A stretch of DNA of 64,000 nucleotides from Microbulbifer aggregans (GCF_020524005.1 NZ_JAIVKK010000003.1:434001-498000); one strand, 5' to 3'. Shown: positions 18,468-28,561, numbered from the stretch's first letter. Numbers and translations: made by a program. Notes: a model not told the origin generated them from the sequence alone.

Positions 18468-19670
18468 TTATGGCTGGGGTTTCTTTTTCCACTTCCTGAA
18501 CTCCTTGAGCACTTTGTAGGGCCGCTCGGTATACCAGCCATACCCTGCACGGCGCTCTTCGGAAACCTGGTTCAGGTCGAAATACACTTCCCCATTGCGA
18601 TCACCGAATACCGGGCGGTCGCTGTCGATATCGTAAAAGCGCGCCCACAGCGGGCTCGCTTCTTCATCAGTGATCAGTTCCTTGTAGCTGTGCCCGGCAC
18701 GCTCATAGCGGAAACCGTTGATCTTGCGCGCCTCAAACCATGCGACGGCGCTTTCAATCGCGCGTGCCACCGCCGGCGGCGGGTTATCCAGGCTCATCAT
18801 GAACAGCACCAGGTCGGCACTTTCGCTGGTGGCCAGCGCGACCGGCTCGAAAGCTCTTGCGGATGTCGGCAGCAGGGTCTCGGCATCGTGTTGTGCGCCC
18901 CAGATCGTTGGCTCGCCATCGATGGCTACCTGGGTATCCACCAGCATCTGTAACCCGCGCGCCAGGCTCGCCCGCGCCTGTTTTTGCAAAGGCTCAGGAA
19001 CAAATGCGAGACGCGCATCACCCCGCGCTACAGCCCCCACCAGATTCAGCAGGTTGGCAATGGCATCGTCATTGAACGTGATGTCATCGTGATATTTTCC
19101 GCGCAGGGGGAAGGTCTGCGGCCAGCCGCCATTCGGATACTGGGCGGTAATCACCAGTTGCAGTGCGCGCAGGGCGGAGTCGCAATAACGCTGCTCACCG
19201 GTGGCATTGCACGCGTTCACCATCACCCAGAACTGCACACTGGTGGCATAGTTGTCGAAAGTGGGCACATAGTCCTTTTCTTTGCCGAACTTCTGCCCGG
19301 GCTTGCGCGGCGCACTTCCCATGTCCGTTCGTTTGGACCAGCCGCCGGAAGGGGTCTGGAACGACAACACCACATCGGCAATATGCCGCCCCTCTACACT
19401 GGCAATAAATTCGGCATTACTGGTTGCCCGTTGGGCATCGAAGCCAAAGCGCTTGGTCGCGGGCGCGTCCAGGGGCTTCTTCAGCCCGGCCTGCTGTACT
19501 TCCGCCTGCAGTGCCTTTTGATCCAGCTGGTAGAAGTGCTCGGACAGGGCCCGATACTCCTTCATATTCCCGGCAACTTTGACGGATTCCACGGCATTGA
19601 TGTCACCGGAGCACCCCGCAAGAAGCGCGAGGGAAGCAAAGACGGCGGTCAGCGGTTGGCGAATATTCAC
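18468..19670 (-). CDS. Pectate lyase, PL10 family lipoprotein
   Basis: A 400-residue exported enzyme that cleaves polygalacturonate by beta-elimination. The N-terminus ends in the lipobox LLAGC, so it is probably a lipoprotein. PL10 signatures include GGWSKRTDMG, NGGWPQTFPLRGKYHDDITFN and RFYDIDSDRPVFGDRNG, with the Asp and Arg residues used in catalysis. Start is GTG. No other pectin gene is near, so it acts alone in this window. A short GC-rich hairpin (18442-18462) lies between it and the convergent cytochrome c gene. Confidence 0.9.
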   Translation of the reverse strand: MNIRQPLTAVFASLALLAGCSGDINAVESVKVAGNMKEYRALSEHFYQLDQKALQAEVQQAGLKKPLDAPATKRFGFDAQRATSNAEFIASVEGRHIADVVLSFQTPSGGWSKRTDMGSAPRKPGQKFGKEKDYVPTFDNYATSVQFWVMVNACNATGEQRYCDSALRALQLVITAQYPNGGWPQTFPLRGKYHDDITFNDDAIANLLNLVGAVARGDARLAFVPEPLQKQARASLARGLQMLVDTQVAIDGEPTIWGAQHDAETLLPTSARAFEPVALATSESADLVLFMMSLDNPPPAVARAIESAVAWFEARKINGFRYERAGHSYKELITDEEASPLWARFYDIDSDRPVFGDRNGEVYFDLNQVSEERRAGYGWYTERPYKVLKEFRKWKKKPQP

Positions 19671-19794
19671 ACGGGCACCCTGTCAGGCAGAATTTATTAT
19701 TTGGTCTTACCAAATGCGATGCTATCAGACTCAATTCCCGTGTGAAACCCGCGCGCCGGGGCACGCGCAGTGTTCAGCAGCAGTCGCCAGAAAC

Positions 19795-19819
19795 AAAAAA
19801 CCCCGGCGCAAGGCCGGGG
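19795..19819 (-). terminator. Rho-independent terminator after the metalloprotease gene
   Basis: On the minus strand a 7-bp stem (CCCCGGC with GCCGGGG) is followed by T6. It lies 39-63 bases after the metalloprotease stop codon and ends that operon. Confidence 0.8.
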
Positions 19820-19857
19820 AATCAACAACAATGAAAGGATTTACTTCAGCACTAGTC

Positions 19858-22299
19858 TCAGTCGAGGAACTCACAGCGACCGACTTCAGCCCCTGCCGTG
19901 ACCGCGTCGCGCAACCCGCCGGGGAAACCGACCTGTTGCGATACACCGCCATTGCAGACATACACCTGACTGAGGTCGATATACCAGGAGAAGGAATAGC
20001 CCGCCAGACCGCCAGCGATTTCCTTGCCGGAGGCACTGATGGAAATCGGGTTATCCAGGGGCAGGTTGTCCATTTCCACCACACCCTGCTTTTTCAGGAA
20101 GTCGGCAAAGTGCATCCAACCAACACCTTCGACCCACAGAGCGCCGGCCAGGCCCAGGAAGAAGTTACCGGCACGACCGACCATCACACTGCCGTCATCG
20201 CTCATGTCGAATACGCTGACCGGCACAGCGCCCACCGCGTCGGTAATTGCTTCCTCACCCAGGAGGGTACAGAAGTCGCGCCCGAGGAACTTGTACGGCA
20301 GGTCGTGACACCAGCGCAGGGAGCCGGTATTGATGACCGCGTCATCACCGAGCCCCTTGTAAGGGTTCCAAAGCAGAATGCCATCCGGGCTGGTCAGGGC
20401 CACCTTGCTGCCATCGTAGTTGGCCGTGTTGGCATCGGTCGCACCGAACGCGTCACCCGCATGGAGTAACGGACCTTCCTTGACCCAGGCCACCGGGTTG
20501 CCGAAGCCGGCGATCCCCACCACCACATCACCGTTACCGGAAATGGCGTGAGCGCGTACAAACTGGGTGCGGGAAATATCCAGGCCCTCGGTGCTCAATT
20601 CGCGCATGCCGCCTTTGGTATCCCAGATCCAGGGAACAATCTCGCCCATGAAGGAGCGCTGGCAGCTGCCGTCGCCATCAACATCCTTGTAGGCAAGGCC
20701 AACCGCCGTCTTGCCATCATCATCCAGCGCCCAGGAACTGGCCGCCGTTTTTCCGGTATCGCCGCTGCCACCACAGGTATTCCCGTTCAGGTCACCCAGG
20801 GCGATATCACCTTTTTCCGACCAGATGACGGGCTCCAGAATACCGTTGCCATTCGTGTCTTTTTCGACCAGCATTTTCTGGCCATTGCGACTCATGGCGC
20901 CATTGCCCGGTACATACTCCGGCGGCAGGATATTGAAGCCTTTGTTGATATCCCAGGTGAACGCCGTGGTACCCACATGACCAGCGGCAAATTTGCCGTT
21001 CTTGGACATGTCGCGGATAAATGCGGCCACTACCGGCGTAACCTGTACGCCTTTGGTGAAACCATTGAAGTAAAAATCCGCTTCCTTGGTTACGCCCGCT
21101 TCCGCAAGAATCGGCGTCGCATCACAGGCATCATCGCTCAACGGGTCACTGCTTTCGGCAACATTCCAGTATTCACCAACCGATGCCAGAGCCTGTGGTG
21201 TGGTCGGATAACCGCCGGCAACGATTTCTTCCAGGTAAAGCACATAGGACTCGCCCGGTGTCAGGTTGCGAATCGTGAAACGACCGTCGGGCCCGATTTT
21301 CCCCTGGGTTGCAGAACCGGTCATATCCGATATCGCATCGAACATGGGGTTATCCACGTTGCGCGCAATCACATTGATACCACTGTATTCCGTAGAGCCG
21401 TCTTTCAGACGCAGCACCCCGGAAATTGTGCCGGTGGTCGACGCATAGTCCGCAGTCGGGTAAAGATTGGAAATGGCTGCGATATCGTCCGGATGATCGA
21501 CCGTGCTTTGCTCTGCTCCCGCCTGGCCGCTGTGATCGATAAACGGGAACATGGTTTCAATAATGGCAGGGTCCGCATTATTGGCACCGTAGGCGGCGGG
21601 GTAATCGTAGCGGTGAACCGGCTCCACTCCGCAGCCTTCTACCCCCGGGTAGTTAGGTGCGTAGGTATAGCTCATATAGGCCATGGAACCATTCACCTGG
21701 CTGTGGGACAGGTTGATCGCATGGCCGAATTCGTGGGTGAAAACCCCCGCAACCCGGTTGCCATCGATATCGTCGTCCCACACATTCCAGCCATTCATTA
21801 CTGCAGTGGCCTCGATGATGTGGTTGTTTTCATCGGCCCACTCCGGGAACGCAATCCCCAGTACGGACTCTTTCGGCACCCCGAAATAGTCTTCCAGAAT
21901 CGAGCCGTCGCCATCGTAAAGCACGAAGAAACCATAGCCATTCTCAACACCATACAGTGACGTGGCATTTTCGCCGGTTACATCGGCAATACCGGTGATA
22001 GTCTCAACACTGCCAACGATCTCTGCAGAAAAAGTGGAGGTGGGTACATCGCTCCAGTTTTTAAACGCATGCGCGGTAATTTCATCGGCACGCTCGATGG
22101 TGATAAACGGGGTCTCCCCATCGTAGTCCATGGTAAAGGCATCACCGCCATCGGTATAAACAGGAATCGGCCCTCTACTGGTGTCCCAGGTGTACGGTTG
22201 CGGCGTAGAGTCATCGGTGGTGTACAGGGGGCCTGCGGCATAAACGGCATTCGCGGCAACGGCGAAGCCAATGGCCGTCATCAACTTGGTCGTTTTCAT
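19858..22299 (-). CDS. Secreted zinc metalloprotease-like protein with HAF-type repeats
   Basis: An 813-residue exported protein with a signal peptide ending at VYAAG. The zinc motif HEFGHAINLSH (His189, Glu190, His193, His199) and the following SMAYMSY (a possible Met-turn) place the first 300 residues near the matrixin/metzincin proteases. From about residue 300 a GTISGVLRLKDGSTEYSGI stretch resembles a carboxypeptidase regulatory-like domain. The C-terminal half has repeats such as AVGLAYKDVDGDG and VVVGIAGFGNPVAW, seen in HAF-type propeller repeats. Its ATG overlaps the stop of the upstream small secreted protein by one base, so they are coupled. Substrate unknown. Confidence 0.75.
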   Translation of the reverse strand: MKTTKLMTAIGFAVAANAVYAAGPLYTTDDSTPQPYTWDTSRGPIPVYTDGGDAFTMDYDGETPFITIERADEITAHAFKNWSDVPTSTFSAEIVGSVETITGIADVTGENATSLYGVENGYGFFVLYDGDGSILEDYFGVPKESVLGIAFPEWADENNHIIEATAVMNGWNVWDDDIDGNRVAGVFTHEFGHAINLSHSQVNGSMAYMSYTYAPNYPGVEGCGVEPVHRYDYPAAYGANNADPAIIETMFPFIDHSGQAGAEQSTVDHPDDIAAISNLYPTADYASTTGTISGVLRLKDGSTEYSGINVIARNVDNPMFDAISDMTGSATQGKIGPDGRFTIRNLTPGESYVLYLEEIVAGGYPTTPQALASVGEYWNVAESSDPLSDDACDATPILAEAGVTKEADFYFNGFTKGVQVTPVVAAFIRDMSKNGKFAAGHVGTTAFTWDINKGFNILPPEYVPGNGAMSRNGQKMLVEKDTNGNGILEPVIWSEKGDIALGDLNGNTCGGSGDTGKTAASSWALDDDGKTAVGLAYKDVDGDGSCQRSFMGEIVPWIWDTKGGMRELSTEGLDISRTQFVRAHAISGNGDVVVGIAGFGNPVAWVKEGPLLHAGDAFGATDANTANYDGSKVALTSPDGILLWNPYKGLGDDAVINTGSLRWCHDLPYKFLGRDFCTLLGEEAITDAVGAVPVSVFDMSDDGSVMVGRAGNFFLGLAGALWVEGVGWMHFADFLKKQGVVEMDNLPLDNPISISASGKEIAGGLAGYSFSWYIDLSQVYVCNGGVSQQVGFPGGLRDAVTAGAEVGRCEFLD

Positions 22300-22940
22300 T
22301 ATTTCATCTCCCCTTTGCCAATCCAGTCTTCCGCGACAGCGCGGCCGACCAGATCCATAAAGGCAGTCGCATCAACGGCCCCCGGTGAGGTCAGCATATT
22401 GATCTGTTCTGCATTCAACAGTTTTTGATTGATATCAACGCCATCAAAAAGTCCGATATTATTGAACTGGTTCACCAGCTTTCCGTTTTCCAGTCTCAGT
22501 TTTCCCTGGGCCATGCCAGCGGTAGTCTGCAACCCGGTACGGCTGGCCTTTTTGAACATAAACGCCACCACATATTCGTCTTCCTTCCAACGCGGGAATC
22601 CCTCAGGTGATATCGCCAGCAGTTGATGGCCATTGGCAGCGACTTTTGGCTTTAACAGCCCAAACTGTCGGAAGGTATAGCTTTGTCCGTCCTTGACTTT
22701 GCCCTTGGCTACAGACCCTACGGCAATAGTCACTTCGGTATAGGGGACTCCGGAAGCATCAATCCCGTCACTCACCGCAGTTACCGTTCCGGAAATAATG
22801 GAATCAGCACTTTGAATCAATTGCGTCAGGTTCTGAGATTTGAGCTTGGTGGCATGTGCCATAGGCACAGACAGTAAAACCAGAAGCGCGGCGGCCAGCG
22901 CGGCCACAGGCTTGCGGCACAGCAGGAGATATTTCAACAC
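22299..22940 (-). CDS. Secreted protein of unknown function, coupled to the metalloprotease
   Basis: A 213-residue protein starting at GTG with GAGGAACG upstream. A signal peptide covers about residues 10-30 (ending near AHATK). The rest is mainly predicted beta strands (SIISGTVTAVSDGID, TEVTIAVGSVAKG, SYTFRQFGL), followed by a helical C-terminus. I recognise no named family. Its stop is part of TAATG, overlapping the metalloprotease start. A role as chaperone, inhibitor or co-secreted partner of the protease would be guesswork; only the coupling is seen. Confidence 0.7.
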   Translation of the reverse strand: MLKYLLLCRKPVAALAAALLVLLSVPMAHATKLKSQNLTQLIQSADSIISGTVTAVSDGIDASGVPYTEVTIAVGSVAKGKVKDGQSYTFRQFGLLKPKVAANGHQLLAISPEGFPRWKEDEYVVAFMFKKASRTGLQTTAGMAQGKLRLENGKLVNQFNNIGLFDGVDINQKLLNAEQINMLTSPGAVDATAFMDLVGRAVAEDWIGKGEMK

Positions 22941-23220
22941 TTTGCGTTCCTCTCTTTATTATCAATAGTGAGCCCGCAGAAAAAATCGACGGCAAGACGG
23001 CGTTACTCTTGCGGTCATTTCGATATCTGGACACGGATACAGTAAAGAGAGGTTCCCGGACAGAGATATAGGGGAAACCCCGATATTTCATCATGTGTGA
23101 AACAGTTTTCTTTTTTTGGCCTGAAGAAAATCAACTGTGAAAAATAATGGTGAAAAAAATGGCGCAAAAATTTTCCCGGCACCAATTTGGTTCAGCAGGA
23201 AATTGGATTTCGAATTGAAA

Positions 23221-23898
23221 TCACATTTCGGCAGAAATAATCCCAACACGCATTGCAAATCGGACCAATCCCGGAACATGGTAAATCCCCAGGCGATCCA
23301 TCAGCTGCGCCCGATGGGCCTCCACAGTTTTCACACTGACGTTGAGATTGGAAGCGATATCCCGCGGGCCTAACCCTTCGGCTATTTGCTGCAATATCTG
23401 GCGCTGCCGCGGGGTTAGGATTTCCTGAACCGAAACCCCATCCTGTGCATGTTGAATAAAGTACTGTATTTTTTCCGCATTGATTGCCGAGCATAGATAG
23501 TCCCTGCCGCAGCACACGGCCTGCAATGCCGCGGCCAACTCATCGAATGCAGAATCCTTGAGCAGGTACCCGGAGGCACCGCTCCCCAATGCGCGGGCGA
23601 CATACTCCGGCCCCGAATGCATGGAGAGAATCAACAGCCGTATGTCCGGATAAGCCTGGCTGACCTGCTGTACCACTTCCAGCCCGTTGATGCCCGGCAG
23701 AGAGATATCCAGCAGCAGTACATCGGGCAGTGTCGTGTGTACCAGCTCCAGCGCTTCCAGTCCGTCGCCACACTCACCGACGATTTCGAAATCATTCAGG
23801 TCATCCAGTAATGCCCGAATGCCCGCACGCATTAGTGCATGATCATCTACCAGCAGAATCCGTTTGTTTTTAATCCCTTGCATGCTCTTCCCCGACAT
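23221..23898 (-). CDS. NarL/FixJ-type response regulator
   Basis: A 225-residue two-component regulator. The receiver has the acidic pair Asp18-Asp19, the phosphoacceptor Asp64 in LLLDISLPG and the Lys of YLLKDSAFDE. The C-terminal LuxR-type helix-turn-helix reads TPRQRQILQQIAEG, then GPRDIASNLNVSVKTVEAH. I chose the ATG at 23898, with GAGGGAGC before it, over an upstream frame that would overlap the kinase gene; an ATG at 23883 is also possible. It lies 22 bases after the propeller histidine kinase, its evident partner. Confidence 0.9.
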   Translation of the reverse strand: MSGKSMQGIKNKRILLVDDHALMRAGIRALLDDLNDFEIVGECGDGLEALELVHTTLPDVLLLDISLPGINGLEVVQQVSQAYPDIRLLILSMHSGPEYVARALGSGASGYLLKDSAFDELAAALQAVCCGRDYLCSAINAEKIQYFIQHAQDGVSVQEILTPRQRQILQQIAEGLGPRDIASNLNVSVKTVEAHRAQLMDRLGIYHVPGLVRFAMRVGIISAEM

Positions 23899-23920
23899 AC
23901 GCTCCCTCACATACGTTCTC

Positions 23921-26900
23921 TCACATGGGCAGCACGGCGCTGACCCGACAGCCCCTGCCAGGCCCGGAATCAAAATGCATTTCTCCCCCTACACTGCGAG
24001 CCCTTTCCAGCATCCCCAATAGCCCCAGGTGCTCGCCCCGCTGCACACGATCCCAGGCTTGTACCGGGTCAAAGCCGCGTCCATTGTCACTTACCACCAA
24101 GGTGACCTGCCCATCGCTGCCCTCAAGAAACACTTCGATTCGCCGGCAATCGGCATGGCGCAGCGCGTTGCTCACCGCTTCCTGAACCAGACGGAAAACT
24201 ACCGTGCGAATCGATCTGCGCACTTCTGTTACCTTGCCGACAGCATTCAGCCCAATATCGATTCCCGTGCGATCGGTGACCGAGTCCAGATGAACTTTCA
24301 GCGCTTCCGCCAACCCAATTTCATCCAGAAGCGGCGGACGCAGCGTTAATGAAATATTTCGCACCTGCCCGATCATACGGTCAAGCATGGAGACAGACTC
24401 ATTTAAACGCTGTTGCTGTTCTCGGCTATCCGTTGCCCTCCCCACTCGCTGTAGCGATATTTTTGTCGCCGTCAGGGTTTGTCCAAGCTCATCGTGCAGC
24501 TCCCGCGCAATATGCTCCCGCTGCTCCTCTTTGGCCGATTGCAGCCTGCCGGTGAGGTTGCGCAGCCCTGCGTGGGCCTCGGCCAACTGGCGGCCGCTGA
24601 TTTCGGCCTTTTGCAGCGCCCCTTCACGCTGTTTACGTAACTGCTCCAGAACCTGATTGCGCCGGCGAAGTTCACGCATGCGAAGGTTATGTAAAGCAAG
24701 CGCCAGCATGATCAACAGCGCTACAGCCCCGCCCCGAAACCAGGTCGTCATCCAGTAAGGGGGCACAACGTTAAGCTGTAACGCCGGAGACTCATTCCAG
24801 CTACCGAAGACATCGCGCCCGCGTACGCTCAGCTGGTGCGCTCCAGGTGAAAGCTCCAGTAGAGTCAGTTCCCTGCGCGCCCCCAGGGGCAACCAGGGTT
24901 CAGAGGAGCGCAGGCGGTACTCGTATTGATGGGTGCCTTGTGCAAAATCAAGAGAGGCAAAGGAGACCGAGAGCATTTTTCCCCAGTCGAGCTCCACCGA
25001 CTCCACTGCCATCGCCGGCCGTGTTTGGATACCGCTGTTTTCCGTCGCGCGGGAAAGTTCGACCAGCCGAACCGGGCTCGGCTCACGCTGAATCCACTCA
25101 GTGCCAGCAGGAATCGTCACCAGCCCGTTGATACCGCCGAAATACAGGCGTTTTTCATCCCGGGCTGCGGCACGTGCATTGAAGTGGGTAACCGGTAGCC
25201 CCGATTCTGCCACGTGGTGTACCAGCAACCCGGTTGCCGGTTGCAATCGCGATAACCCCCGCCGTGAACTCAACCAGATGGAACCGTCATCGTCTTCGAC
25301 TATCCCCATCACCCCCGGTGCCAGCAGCCCATCGCCCTGTCCCCAACGCCGTAGCAAATGCAATTTCCGGTCAGCCCCCAGCTGCAAGCGGTGCACACCT
25401 CCACCATCGGTACCAACCCAGATATCATCGGCCCTATCCCGGTAAAGTGCCGTGACATTGTGATGTCCCAGCCCTTGCTCCTCACCAAAACGCAGGCACC
25501 CCCAGGGCTTGGTATTGCAGAGATTGAGCCCATTGGATCGCGTCCCGACGAGCAACAGGTTTTCTCCGAGATCCAGTAATGCGGTGATGTAATTACCGCT
25601 CAGCGAGTCGGACTGCTCGGGAATATGTGTCCGCCTTTCGAATGTCGAATGACCGGCCGGCAACACGAAAAGGCCGCTACCGCCAACGCCTACCCATAAA
25701 TCACCCGATTGACTTTCCAGCAAGCTCGTCACATAACCTGCGCCTAGTCCCTTTCCGGAATCCGCATTGATCAGGCGGTGGCTGCCATTGGAATCCAACT
25801 CCCACAGCCCGTGATTACTGCCCGCCAGGGTCTGTCCATTGCGGCGCTGTAATACGGAAAGAATACCGTCTGAACTCAATGCAGTTGTGTGAGTGGTCGC
25901 CTCTTCCACAGCCAATCCGTCATCACTGAGACGTTGCAGCCCGCCACCAAAAGTGCCGACCCAGGATTGTCCCGCGCTGGTTGCCATTACCGCCGTCACA
26001 TTGCGGTGACGCAACTGCCCCGCCTCATTTCCTGCGTGCAGCCAGCCGTAAGTATTGCGGTTCAGGCGGGCCATATACACGCCATTGCCCCAGGTGGCGA
26101 TCAGCAGCTTGTCGCCACTAAAGTGCAAAACCAACTGGGGAAGTGCCGGCAACTGTCCGTCTTCCCCGAGAGGCTTTGGGTTGGCAACCTCCACCGCGCC
26201 AGTCGCGGGGTCATATATCAGGACGCCCCGCGCCATCGTCGCAATCCAGAGCCGACCTTGCGGCCCCCACTCCAGCGCCAGCACGGTCGGATGCACCTCC
26301 CCGCCCAAATCAACGAGCTCGCCCTTCCCCTGAGCAAAGTCCAGCTGTACCAAACCACCGCGGGTTCCCGCATACAACGTTGACGCTCCCTGGCGAGCGA
26401 GGGCAAAAACACTGTTGAGATCCTCGGCGCCCGCAGTCATCCCGGTCAGATCAAAATGATCGAAACCCAATGCTCCCTGCTGCCAGCGATTGACGCCACC
26501 ACCCACTGTGGCCACCCACACCGCTCCGCCGTCCGGCTCACCCAGAACGTCGTAAATGTAATCGTGGGAAATGGAGCGGGGCTGCGCCGGGTCGTGAACA
26601 AAGCGGGTAACGCGGCCGGAAACCGGATCAATCCGGTTCAGGCCGATCTGGCTGCCGGCCCAGATTTGCCCCTCCGAGTCCTGGGCCATGCCATACACAC
26701 TGTCATGGCTTAAGGTATGTAGGTTTGCCGATGCGTGGCGTAGATGGGTAAAAGAATCTGTGCGGGGGTCGTAACGGCTGAGACCGCTGGTATTGGTGGC
26801 AATCCAAATAAAACCGTCGCGGTCTTCAAATAGCCAGCGGATATCGTTGTCGGGCAAGCCGCTACCGCCAGTGGGAAGAGGTACAGCCTGGTAACCATCG

Positions 26901-27079
26901 TAACGGAAGAGACCTTCACGGGAGGCAACCCAAAGGAACCCGTGGCGATCCACCAGTAACGAGGTGGCCACCTTGATATCCAGCCCCTGCCCTGCTCCTA
27001 AAGGATAAAAATCCAGGGGCTGGGCTTTGAGTGGAAAAGGCAATATAAGCAGCAGAAAAGCCAGGCTTTTCCAGTACAT
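23921..27079 (-). CDS. Propeller-type sensor histidine kinase
   Basis: A 1052-residue membrane sensor. After a signal peptide come many two-component-regulator-propeller repeats (for example DRHGFLWVASREGLFRYDGY, DRDGFIWIATNTSGL, RADDIWVGTDGGGVHRL) to about residue 680. A Y_Y_Y domain follows (HQYEYRLRSSEPWLPLG), then one membrane helix, a coiled coil, and a HisKA_3 domain with His in RELHDELGQTL. The ATPase domain has EAVSNALRHA and SDNGRGFD. Such sensors in polymer degraders often bind sugars outside the cytoplasm. The response regulator follows 22 bases later. Confidence 0.92.
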   Translation of the reverse strand: MYWKSLAFLLLILPFPLKAQPLDFYPLGAGQGLDIKVATSLLVDRHGFLWVASREGLFRYDGYQAVPLPTGGSGLPDNDIRWLFEDRDGFIWIATNTSGLSRYDPRTDSFTHLRHASANLHTLSHDSVYGMAQDSEGQIWAGSQIGLNRIDPVSGRVTRFVHDPAQPRSISHDYIYDVLGEPDGGAVWVATVGGGVNRWQQGALGFDHFDLTGMTAGAEDLNSVFALARQGASTLYAGTRGGLVQLDFAQGKGELVDLGGEVHPTVLALEWGPQGRLWIATMARGVLIYDPATGAVEVANPKPLGEDGQLPALPQLVLHFSGDKLLIATWGNGVYMARLNRNTYGWLHAGNEAGQLRHRNVTAVMATSAGQSWVGTFGGGLQRLSDDGLAVEEATTHTTALSSDGILSVLQRRNGQTLAGSNHGLWELDSNGSHRLINADSGKGLGAGYVTSLLESQSGDLWVGVGGSGLFVLPAGHSTFERRTHIPEQSDSLSGNYITALLDLGENLLLVGTRSNGLNLCNTKPWGCLRFGEEQGLGHHNVTALYRDRADDIWVGTDGGGVHRLQLGADRKLHLLRRWGQGDGLLAPGVMGIVEDDDGSIWLSSRRGLSRLQPATGLLVHHVAESGLPVTHFNARAAARDEKRLYFGGINGLVTIPAGTEWIQREPSPVRLVELSRATENSGIQTRPAMAVESVELDWGKMLSVSFASLDFAQGTHQYEYRLRSSEPWLPLGARRELTLLELSPGAHQLSVRGRDVFGSWNESPALQLNVVPPYWMTTWFRGGAVALLIMLALALHNLRMRELRRRNQVLEQLRKQREGALQKAEISGRQLAEAHAGLRNLTGRLQSAKEEQREHIARELHDELGQTLTATKISLQRVGRATDSREQQQRLNESVSMLDRMIGQVRNISLTLRPPLLDEIGLAEALKVHLDSVTDRTGIDIGLNAVGKVTEVRRSIRTVVFRLVQEAVSNALRHADCRRIEVFLEGSDGQVTLVVSDNGRGFDPVQAWDRVQRGEHLGLLGMLERARSVGGEMHFDSGPGRGCRVSAVLPM

Positions 27080-27313
27080 CGGCCGTCCCCTTGGTTGTTG
27101 TTATCCGCTGACGACAGACAGTGCCTCCGCACACAGGCGGTACAGGCCAGCCTTTATTCTATGTAGTACGGCAGTACAAAGCCCGCGATTGGCGTCACAG
27201 TTTTTAAACACGGGGAATTTGAAATGGCAGCAGCATTCCAGGGAGGGCCAACCGGAAAATAAAGAAATTTCCGCCAAGCTACTTCGACGCGAACAGCTTG
27301 ATGAGACTCAAAT

Positions 27314-27336
27314 AAAAAAGCCGGGAGGCCCCGGCT
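27314..27336 (-). terminator. Rho-independent terminator after the PepSY gene
   Basis: On the minus strand a 7-bp stem (AGCCGGG with CCCGGCT) with a 4-base loop is followed by a T-rich run (CTTTTTTATTT). It lies about 40 bases past the PepSY-protein stop. Confidence 0.8.
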
Positions 27337-27375
27337 ATTCAACAAAACAATTTTCGCGGGAAGCACGCGCTTCCG

Positions 27376-28503
27376 TCAGCCTGCTGTCGCCGCCAGTTGT
27401 GCAGCCTTGGTCCGGCGTTTTTCACGTGCTGTGCGGCGTTTTTCGCGGCGCTGGTACCAGATATAGATACCGGTGATGGATAACAGCAGAGGGGAAAGGC
27501 CGATCACACACCAGATGACCTTGCTCACGAGACCGGCAAAATTTCCAAAGTGCAGGCGGCGGTAGCTGTCCACAATCTTCGCGCCCAGGGAGGCGTCGCG
27601 GATGTCGTAGCTGAGCATGTGCTCGCCGCTCTGTGCGTCGTAGGTGACATTGCTCGCATATTCGCTGATCAGCGGATTGCCGGTGTGCACATCGCCCCAG
27701 AAGGTGAAATTGGTACCCGGCTCCCAGGGAAAGGAGATATAGGTGGTCTCGAAATTCTGGATGCGATTGCCGGCATCCTCCATAAACCCTTGCAGCGAGA
27801 GGTCGTCGTTGTACAGGCGCGCCTCCATTTTGTGATGCGCATGTCCGTCCGCGTGCTCCTCCAGCTCGTGGGCAAAGTGCACAATGTTCCACCAGGCCCC
27901 GGTAAACCCCAGGATCAGTAAAACCGGCGTACCAATAATGCCCGTCATTTTATGCAGGTCGGAGAAGTAGACGATCATCCGCGCGTTCCAGCGCAGGGTG
28001 AAAAAGCTCTTCCAGAATTTCCGATACAGGATAAAACCGCTGATGCCCAGCAGACACAGCAGAATCGAGAAAATACTGGTAATCAACATGCCCCAGTCAT
28101 CCAGCAACAGGGTGTAGTGCAAATTGAGCAGCCAGTCGGTGAGATGGTGGGTCAGGCCCATGGGGGGGCGCAGTGGTTCACCGGTGTACTGGTCCAGCAA
28201 CGCATAGGTCCACTCGTCGGTGCCATGCTGCATGGTATAGACGAGATCTGCGCGGTCTTTGTCCTGAAACAGTGCCCAGCCCACCACTTCGTACTGGGGA
28301 AAGTTACTGTGCATGGACAATTCCAGCGCGTCCAGGCTCAGGCGCTCACGGCCAGCGGATTCCACCCGTACCTTGTCGGCGAGCAGCATGGAATCAATCT
28401 CGTGCTTGAACACCAGGATGCTGCCGGTTACGCAAATAACCAGCAGCGGCACAAACGCGACCAATGCCATCCAGCTATGCAGTTTGAACAGGATTTTATT
28501 CAT
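27376..28503 (-). CDS. PepSY-associated membrane protein, probable iron-siderophore reductase or uptake helper
   Basis: A 375-residue inner membrane protein with four membrane segments: FKLHSWMALVAFVPLLVICVTGS near the N-terminus, SIFSILLCLLGISGFILY, a segment around GIIGTPVLLILGFTG, and the C-terminal ISLSP-like VIWCVIGLSPLLLSITGIYIW. Conserved His residues (LHSWMA, LHKMTG) could bind haem. The PepSY-TM family includes proteins next to siderophore receptors, some acting in periplasmic iron-siderophore reduction. It lies 85 bases after the FhuE-like receptor on the same strand. The basic C-terminal tail is typical. Confidence 0.85.
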   Translation of the reverse strand: MNKILFKLHSWMALVAFVPLLVICVTGSILVFKHEIDSMLLADKVRVESAGRERLSLDALELSMHSNFPQYEVVGWALFQDKDRADLVYTMQHGTDEWTYALLDQYTGEPLRPPMGLTHHLTDWLLNLHYTLLLDDWGMLITSIFSILLCLLGISGFILYRKFWKSFFTLRWNARMIVYFSDLHKMTGIIGTPVLLILGFTGAWWNIVHFAHELEEHADGHAHHKMEARLYNDDLSLQGFMEDAGNRIQNFETTYISFPWEPGTNFTFWGDVHTGNPLISEYASNVTYDAQSGEHMLSYDIRDASLGAKIVDSYRRLHFGNFAGLVSKVIWCVIGLSPLLLSITGIYIWYQRREKRRTAREKRRTKAAQLAATAG

Positions 28504-28532
28504 GGTTTCTTGACGGTTTTAAAAACACAAAC

Positions 28533-28561
28533 GGGGCGACGGTATTCAGGCCCGTCGCCCC
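28533..28561 (-). terminator. Intergenic hairpin between the receptor and PepSY genes
   Basis: A perfect 10-bp GC stem (GGGGCGACGG with CCGTCGCCCC) with a 9-base loop. On the minus strand it is followed by GTTTGTGTTTTTAA, so it may partly terminate or stabilise the receptor transcript while allowing some read-through into the PepSY gene. Confidence 0.55.

Noticed and set aside
20548..21960. Plus-strand open frame of 470 codons opposite the metalloprotease gene.
   Set aside because: The minus-strand gene has a signal peptide, the HExxH motif and translational coupling; the antisense frame shows no family sequence.
28533..28561. Hairpin between the receptor and PepSY genes as a riboswitch.
   Set aside because: It is a single perfect stem without any recognisable aptamer structure; a terminator or stabiliser is the simpler reading.
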